Assembly: GCF_963678635.1 (NCBI RefSeq) | Contig: NC_087063.1 | Coordinates: forward strand, 57,358,759-57,422,758 | Reading direction: 5' to 3' | Source of the DNA: Symsagittifera roscoffensis | Taxonomy: Eukaryota > Xenacoelomorpha > Acoela > Convolutidae | DNA length: 64,000 nucleotides | Shown: positions 58,943 through 64,000 of the stretch, piece after piece | Numbering within the stretch: position 1 is the first letter of the stretch | How the letters are laid out: the number at the start of each line of letters is the position of its first letter | Notes under the pieces: model-generated | What the model was told of the DNA's origin: nothing | The model's input: only the letters and a program-made list of their open reading frames with translations | Databases searched by the model: none | Translations under genes and position numbers: made by a program

Positions 58943-60970
58943 GTAAATACTGTTATGAGTTATGACCGAGTTGGTTAACTCATAGAGTAATTTCGGATAG
59001 GGTACACCGTCTGCTCGTCACGCTATCTTATTTTCGGCCGGATAGATTCGTGCAACTTCTTAGTCTAATACCGATCCTAATCTTACTCTTATACTATCTA
59101 GTCTCAGGTTGTTTAACTAGTCTCTGCTAGGCTCAATAGATCTAGGGTATACTGGTTTATTGCGGCTGCTGAAGTGCTCGGGAGAGTCCAACTAATTTCT
59201 AAGTTAAATTCAAATCTCTCTAGTGCTGAAATTACAAGTAACTTCAGCACTTACAAATAAGTGGGTTGTTAGTTAGATGGATCATGATTGGTTAATATTA
59301 AATACTTTACATTGGTAAAATATCTAATTTATCCAATCATAAAATGTAGTTTAGATCAGGTTCCACCCATCCGGGTTTTACAGAGTTTTTTAGAATAGTT
59401 CTTCTGCAATTCGAAGGATGGATGATGGACGTTGGTTTTTGGCGAACATCATATTTCTTCTGTTTCCTCTTTGTTAAAGAAGTTCCAGGAAGCTGGAGTT
59501 AGAGACGTAAGACGTTGTGTCTTCTAGTGACAACGACTAAGTCTTTGCAACAAACTCAAATCTGATTTCAGAATGGTTTGCTATGTCAGGTTTTTCTGTT
59601 CTGCGTGGAGAACTTCTTTTGTGTCTGATCTAGTTTGGGAATGGCGTGGAGATTGTGCGTGGAGGGGATGCCTGGTTACTCGGATCTGTACGTATACTTG
59701 AACATCGAGGTGGTCATTGGTCTAGTTCAATGAAGTCCTTTTCTGCGAAGTCAAGTCGTACTCTAAATCCTTTGAGTTGTGATTGTGAGTGGCATATCGA
59801 TTGTGGTTGGTCATTCTCTCTCGAGTGTAGTGGGGTCGTTTTGTCTTTAGATGTTCGTCCTTGGTGTTGTATTCTGATCTATGTATTGCACAATGTAATT
59901 TACATTTTATAAAACATTTATTAGTTTAATATTTTTTAATTATGATTTTTGTTAGTTGTTTTCACAAAAGCTTTTTGTTTTAGTTCGGTTATTTTGAAGA
60001 GTTACTCACACTTGAGTAGCTCTTATTAAAAATAGAGGTGTGGTCACAAAGCGTGGATGTAGCGCGGTGGGTTAGGCCGGCTATAGAGCATGCTCAGGAC
60101 GTCCTTCCTGGTGGGTTAGGCCAGGAGTGGGAGTATGATTTCATGCGGTTTTTGTGAGGGGTCCTGTTATGTGACAACGTTTTATGTTGGGTTTGTTGTG
60201 GTTTTTCTTATGTTTTGTTGGTTGTGTCCTTTTTTCAAAAAGCAAATTGTTCGTGGTATGGGTTTGTCTTTCGACTTTTTTGTGTTTTATTATTTCTTTC
60301 TTAGACTTTATAATAGTCTTCAAAAGAATAAATTATCCAGTTTTAAACTGGGTTAATCCGGTTTGGGTACCGTTGGTTTCCTTTTCTTAGTCATGCTGTT
60401 ATGCTTTGTGTTGTGGTGTTTAGTAAGCTGCATTGGTTAGTTTTGTTTAGTATATAATTCCTTTCCAACCGGGTTAAAGGAAATATTGAAACTTGTTATC
60501 GTGTGTTAGAGTTGTTGAGTGTGAAAACTTGAAACTGAAATTCATTATTTTAAACAATTCTTCGTGGGCGAGCTGTGCGAGTGTGGATAGAATTTCTGTG
60601 CGAATGAATGAAAATACCAAAAGGTTAGTACTGCATTTGCATTTTATTAAATTTCTGCATAGAATTTGGAAATTTACTGCTAGTTATGGGGGAATTTTTT
60701 AAGTTACAAATTTTCATCATAATTAGATTTACTGCTTGTGGGGGAAATTTTATAAATGAATTTACTGCATTGATATTAAATTTATAAATGTATAAGTGTA
60801 ACTGATTAATAGAATTTTTAAAATTGTTTGATGAAATTTGCGATTTTTTTTGTCTTTTGTGGTTTTTGTAGGTGATTGTCGGATGAAGGCTAAAAATCTA
60901 AAGAAAACATGGATAAAGTATGGTGAGTTTTTTAATATTTTAATTAGTTAGTAATATTCATTTAATTCAT
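58943..60970. other. Intron 18 and 3'-flank of the antisense viral unit; no gene seen
   Basis: No exon of the receptor-like gene is found here. From about 59.4 kb the plus strand becomes rich in G and T and poor in C, as over the two viral ORFs at 60980-64000, suggesting that the viral unit extends down to here on the minus strand. Small features: a 13-bp direct repeat GGTGGGTTAGGCC at 60066-60078 and 60110-60122; an imperfect hairpin GAGTTACTCACACTTGAGTAGCTC near 59999-60022; repeats of ATTTACTGC..GTTATGGGGGAA type at about 60671 and 60728. An LTR could be hidden here but no second copy is in the window to compare. Confidence 0.4.
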
Positions 60971-60979
60971 ACTTACCTG
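60971..60979 (-). promoter_or_regulatory. Consensus splice donor right after the stop of the 601-codon ORF
   Basis: On the minus strand the stop TAA (60982-60980) is followed at once by CAGGTAAGT, a perfect 5' splice-site consensus. Candidate acceptors downstream include TTTTCTTTAG near 60910. This suggests a 3'-UTR intron or a spliced alternative C-terminus. It may be coincidence. Confidence 0.35.
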
Positions 60980-62785
60980 TTAGTCGTCGGGGAAAAAACC
61001 GTGGGGGAAAATGTCGTGAATTAGTTCTGAAGTTGTTAGTAGTTTAGCTAAGATGCGGATGATATTTTTAGTCTGAAGCAGTGGCCAAAGCAATTGAAGT
61101 GCCTTAATGGTGGTTAGTTCTTCAGTGCCAACTGCAAACTCATAAGGTGTGTTTTGGATTAGATTATATAATTTGTGATTGAATTTAGTGTTGTGGATGA
61201 ATTCTAAAATTGGGATTTCTATGGGTTGTACAAACTCGTGCGGGATAAGGAAGGGTCGGGATTCTTCGGCGTTGAAGGTCTTGGTGATGGGACAGAAGAT
61301 GTACATTTGGGTTATGGGGTCATAATTACGAAGAATACCATGGAGGTTAGTGTCTTTAATACAATATGTGAAATTTAGGAAAAATGGTGAAGTGTATTTG
61401 GAATTAATGAATTGAAAACGATGGTGTGGTTGTCTAGAGGGTGTGTGTAGGTCAAAGTGATTTTGGATGAAGCGATAATAACTATATGTGTGGGTTTGTT
61501 TAGTGCGCAACATAATATCGTGTGAGCAGTGCAGATCTCTTTCGTGTGGTGCAAGAAAATGAAAGGTTAGTGAAAATATTTGGAAGCGTTCTTTAAAACT
61601 TTCGTATGCTTGTGTGTCTGTTAGTGCTTCTGAAATAATGTGATCAAACTTTCGGTCGAAGATGTTTAGTGTAAATATATATGGTGTCTTGATGAAAAAT
61701 TTCTCGGTAATTTGTGGATTAGCGAAGCGATCGTCGTCTAAGAATTGATCTTGGTTAGCTCTGATGATGTTGTGATCATAGTATTCGAGTGTATATTCGT
61801 TAGCTCTAGGTGCAGTGTGTGTTTTTAGTGATTTTTTATATCCAACGTAAGTAAATTGTCTAGCGGTTAGTGGTGTAGTGAGTCGATATAGCATGTCCGT
61901 ATTTCGCTCTATATCGATGTGAGTGTTAGATAAAGGTAAGCAAAGAGGGTTAGTGAAATGATAATATGAGGTCCAAGAGAGAGTGGGCATTAAAACGTAT
62001 TCATCTACAAAGTTGCGTGTTTCGTTAGTGTCATGGGGGGTGTTTAAGGTGTATTGTGGGAATGAGGGTAAGGTGATGGCTAAAAATTCTTTTGTGTTAG
62101 TGTGCTTGGGGTGGTTGATGTATTCACGGGCTGTTCCTGGTTTTGCTGGGAAAGGATGGTTGGGGAACTTTCTTTTAAAAGTGCGGTAAGCTCTATTAGT
62201 GTTGAGTGAAGATTCAGTTGATGTGGATGATGGTGCTAATGATTCAGTATAATTTGAAGAGGGTGTAGGGGTAGGGGGGTTGGATGAATTTATAGTGGAG
62301 GAGATTTGGTTTATGGTTGGGGTATGGAGGTGGTAGGGTTGTTGTTGAAGGGTAATAAAATTATCTAGCTCTGGGGAGATTCGGGGGGTATCTGGAGAAT
62401 GAGATGATTGGTCAGAATGGTATGAGGAGTAGGTTGGGGTAACTTGGGAAGCATAAGAGGGTGTGGGAGTAATGGGGTCAGGGTTATTGGATAATATGGG
62501 TTGAAAAGGGGGTTGAGAAAAATTAGAAGAGTTATGAAAATTATTGGATGGGGATGGTTCTGAGTCGGCAAATTCATCGGGGGTTTCAATATTCGGGTTA
62601 TTGAGTTGTGAGATGGAATATAAAACTGAGATGTGTGAATTAGTGTCGGAATTCATGCCTGATGTTACATTACTAGATGGAAAATCGGGTGGCGGAAAAG
62701 CAAAAAGTGGTATTATTGGGATTGTAGAGGTAAGATTGGTTGGGTGGGAATTTGATCGGTGTAGTGATCCAAGTTGGCGGCTCAT
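60980..62785 (-). CDS. 601-residue protein of unknown function downstream of an envelope-like ORF
   Basis: ATG at 62785-62783, stop at 60980-60982; an in-frame TAG lies three codons upstream of the ATG, so this start is firm. The first ~220 residues are low-complexity and rich in Pro, Ser, Thr and Asn, hence probably disordered. The remaining ~380 are mixed, rich in Phe, Tyr, His and Arg, with no signal peptide or clear membrane segment, ending LIHDIFPHGFFPDD. The start overlaps the stop of the preceding envelope-like ORF as ATGA, the arrangement used for coupled termination-reinitiation. An uninterrupted 1.8-kb frame in this AT-rich DNA shows recent function or insertion. It might be an accessory or nucleocapsid-like protein of the same viral unit. 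I do not recognise a family. Confidence 0.65.
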   Translation of the reverse strand: MSRQLGSLHRSNSHPTNLTSTIPIIPLFAFPPPDFPSSNVTSGMNSDTNSHISVLYSISQLNNPNIETPDEFADSEPSPSNNFHNSSNFSQPPFQPILSNNPDPITPTPSYASQVTPTYSSYHSDQSSHSPDTPRISPELDNFITLQQQPYHLHTPTINQISSTINSSNPPTPTPSSNYTESLAPSSTSTESSLNTNRAYRTFKRKFPNHPFPAKPGTAREYINHPKHTNTKEFLAITLPSFPQYTLNTPHDTNETRNFVDEYVLMPTLSWTSYYHFTNPLCLPLSNTHIDIERNTDMLYRLTTPLTARQFTYVGYKKSLKTHTAPRANEYTLEYYDHNIIRANQDQFLDDDRFANPQITEKFFIKTPYIFTLNIFDRKFDHIISEALTDTQAYESFKERFQIFSLTFHFLAPHERDLHCSHDIMLRTKQTHTYSYYRFIQNHFDLHTPSRQPHHRFQFINSKYTSPFFLNFTYCIKDTNLHGILRNYDPITQMYIFCPITKTFNAEESRPFLIPHEFVQPIEIPILEFIHNTKFNHKLYNLIQNTPYEFAVGTEELTTIKALQLLWPLLQTKNIIRILAKLLTTSELIHDIFPHGFFPDD

Positions 62786-64000
62786 CGTGGGCTAAAAAAA
62801 TGATTATTTTGAGACTGAAAAGCGGTGGTATGGGGTTGTTCAATAATTTGTTCATAAGTATTATCATCTTGTGACTGGTGTGTCATTATATGTTGGATGG
62901 GACTTTGTGATGTGGTGAGTCGAAAATTTGGATTATGTGTGATGGCTAAATTTCGAAAATTTCGTGGGACTAGGGATAGTGGATGGTTATTTGGTAGGGG
63001 TGGTAATTGTGGTGCCGTTGGCGTTATGTCTACATTGTTATGTTCTTCGTCGTATGTATTTTGTCGTGTTGCTATTTTTGTGTTATATTCTTTTATTTGT
63101 GCGTCTAAAAGAATTTTGTTTATAGATGTAGAAAAGATTCCAAAAAATCCTGCAAATAGTATGCGTGCTACACTTGCTTGTCGATTGACTTGTGTGTGTA
63201 TAGCACATGTGTTGTAGATTCCTTTTAAAAGTGAGAAAAGAAATCCAATAAAGTTAAACATTGCGTATAAAATAGTCAATTTTTCTAAGATGTAGTAGGG
63301 CCATCCTAGAAAATCGAGGATCTCATTTTTGAGTGTAACAAAGCTAAAAATGTTAATTGGTGATATATCTTGGGGACGGTATTTTTCACCGTTTAGATAT
63401 ATATAATCTTTAATGTCTTTAAAATATCCGCTATAGTCTTGCGTGTAGATATCGGCAAATCCTGCGGTTTCTGCAAGTTTGCGTAAATTTTGGTCTATTG
63501 ATTGTCTTTGTATAGTGTCCATTTGTGTTAATAATTCTTGGAATTGTTGTGTTCTAATGTGATGTTGAATATCTGATTTTGAATAGATTCCTATTGATTG
63601 TAAGTCTATATTTGGGTTTCGAGCAATAGCGCGAATGCTTTCTGGTGAAAATTTTTTGAGTGATTGCATTAATGTGGGATATGGAGTGAGAAGATAATAT
63701 TTATTTTCATCAGGGTTTAGTTGTACTACATTGTGGCTGTTTTCTGATCCACATGGGACTGCGGTATCCCAGAAATAGGTTCTTCGTGAAAGTGTATCCA
63801 CGAAATGTACTTTATTCTTATAAAAGATAGGGATTCTTTTATAACATCGTTTATCTTCAAAAACGTATAGTGGTGATACTTTTTTAGTACAAGTATAAAA
63901 CCATAAGATGTTTCCTTCATAGTCTAAAAAATTTGATCTATTTCCAGATAATAAGTATCCTGCATAGGGTATTTTTAATACTGCTAGTGCAAGTGATTGT
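62782..64000 (-). CDS. Envelope-glycoprotein-like ORF, C-terminal 405 codons (5' end beyond window)
   Basis: The frame is open from the window edge (last full codon 63999-63997) to TGA at 62784-62782. Visible residues 1-90 include paired cysteines and the block CYKRIPIFYKNKVHFVD then TLSRRTYFWDTAVPCGSENS. A helical, Gln/Ile-rich segment follows (IGIYSKSDIQHHIRTQQF), then a strong transmembrane segment at about 240-260 (LTILYAMFNFIGFLFSLLKG), a second hydrophobic stretch near 280-290 (ILFAGFFGIF) and a long Pro/Asn-rich cytoplasmic tail. This resembles the C-terminal half of the fusion glycoproteins of chuviruses and of BEL/Pao-type env genes. The resemblance is pattern recognition, not a search result. 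Such proteins sit in the membrane and mediate entry. No internal stop is present. Confidence 0.55.
   Translation of the reverse strand, partial: QSLALAVLKIPYAGYLLSGNRSNFLDYEGNILWFYTCTKKVSPLYVFEDKRCYKRIPIFYKNKVHFVDTLSRRTYFWDTAVPCGSENSHNVVQLNPDENKYYLLTPYPTLMQSLKKFSPESIRAIARNPNIDLQSIGIYSKSDIQHHIRTQQFQELLTQMDTIQRQSIDQNLRKLAETAGFADIYTQDYSGYFKDIKDYIYLNGEKYRPQDISPINIFSFVTLKNEILDFLGWPYYILEKLTILYAMFNFIGFLFSLLKGIYNTCAIHTQVNRQASVARILFAGFFGIFSTSINKILLDAQIKEYNTKIATRQNTYDEEHNNVDITPTAPQLPPLPNNHPLSLVPRNFRNLAITHNPNFRLTTSQSPIQHIMTHQSQDDNTYEQIIEQPHTTAFQSQNNHFFSPR

Noticed and set aside
60872-60923. A plus-strand exon between TTTTTGTAG and GGTGAGT as exon 19 of the receptor gene
   Set aside because: Joined in phase 0 to exon 18 it reads four codons and a stop, and it has no similarity to the expected IP3R sequence.
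61983-62795. Plus-strand frames over the viral ORFs
   Set aside because: Shadows of the 601-codon minus-strand ORF, caused by its strong composition bias.

Overview
The window is AT-rich nuclear DNA of a metazoan, most likely an invertebrate. The reasons are GT-AG introns, an inositol 1,4,5-trisphosphate (IP3) receptor-like gene, the last exon of a class-A GPCR, a BEL/Pao retrotransposon, hAT-type MITEs and long satellite arrays. I cannot name the species. No bacterial genes, rRNA or CRISPR arrays are seen. A 200-base run of N at 13425-13624 is an assembly gap.

Layout. 0-13.4 kb is repeat-rich and gene-poor: a GPCR terminal exon (989-1255), degenerate ~32-bp minisatellite blocks, a rotted LINE (about 5.1-6.1 kb), a full ~940-bp terminal-inverted-repeat element (8528-9469), a small MITE with 10-bp flanking direct repeats (11243-11660), and scattered copies of the repeat that dominates the window. 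13.6-17.8 kb is a decayed BEL/Pao element on the + strand (gag zinc knuckle, protease, RT, RNase H, integrase) with all recognisable polymerase and integrase catalytic centres damaged. 18.2-38.6 kb is a head-to-tail array of about three dozen ~0.5-kb monomers, with younger higher-order (~1 kb dimer) amplifications inside it. 39-43.7 kb holds ancient and single copies of the same repeat and two strong hairpins.

43740-58942 (+) is the 5' part of an IP3-receptor-like calcium-release-channel gene. I could chain eighteen exons in frame into 841 codons covering the N-terminal suppressor region, MIR domains, the IP3-binding-core armadillo (RIH) region and the start of the regulatory solenoid. The channel domain would lie beyond the right edge. 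Its introns carry MITEs, satellite monomers, a nested transposon, tRNA-like elements and a CA/TA microsatellite.

59-64 kb carries, antisense to the receptor gene, an intact-looking virus-derived unit: an envelope-glycoprotein-like ORF running off the right edge and, overlapping it by ATGA, a 601-codon ORF of unknown function. Its coding strand is rich in A and C and poor in G. The most unusual items are this viral ORF pair, the dominant satellite (subterminal inverted repeats plus a terminal hairpin, the layout of helentron/HINE-type elements), and the partly lost IP3-binding residues of the receptor-like protein.
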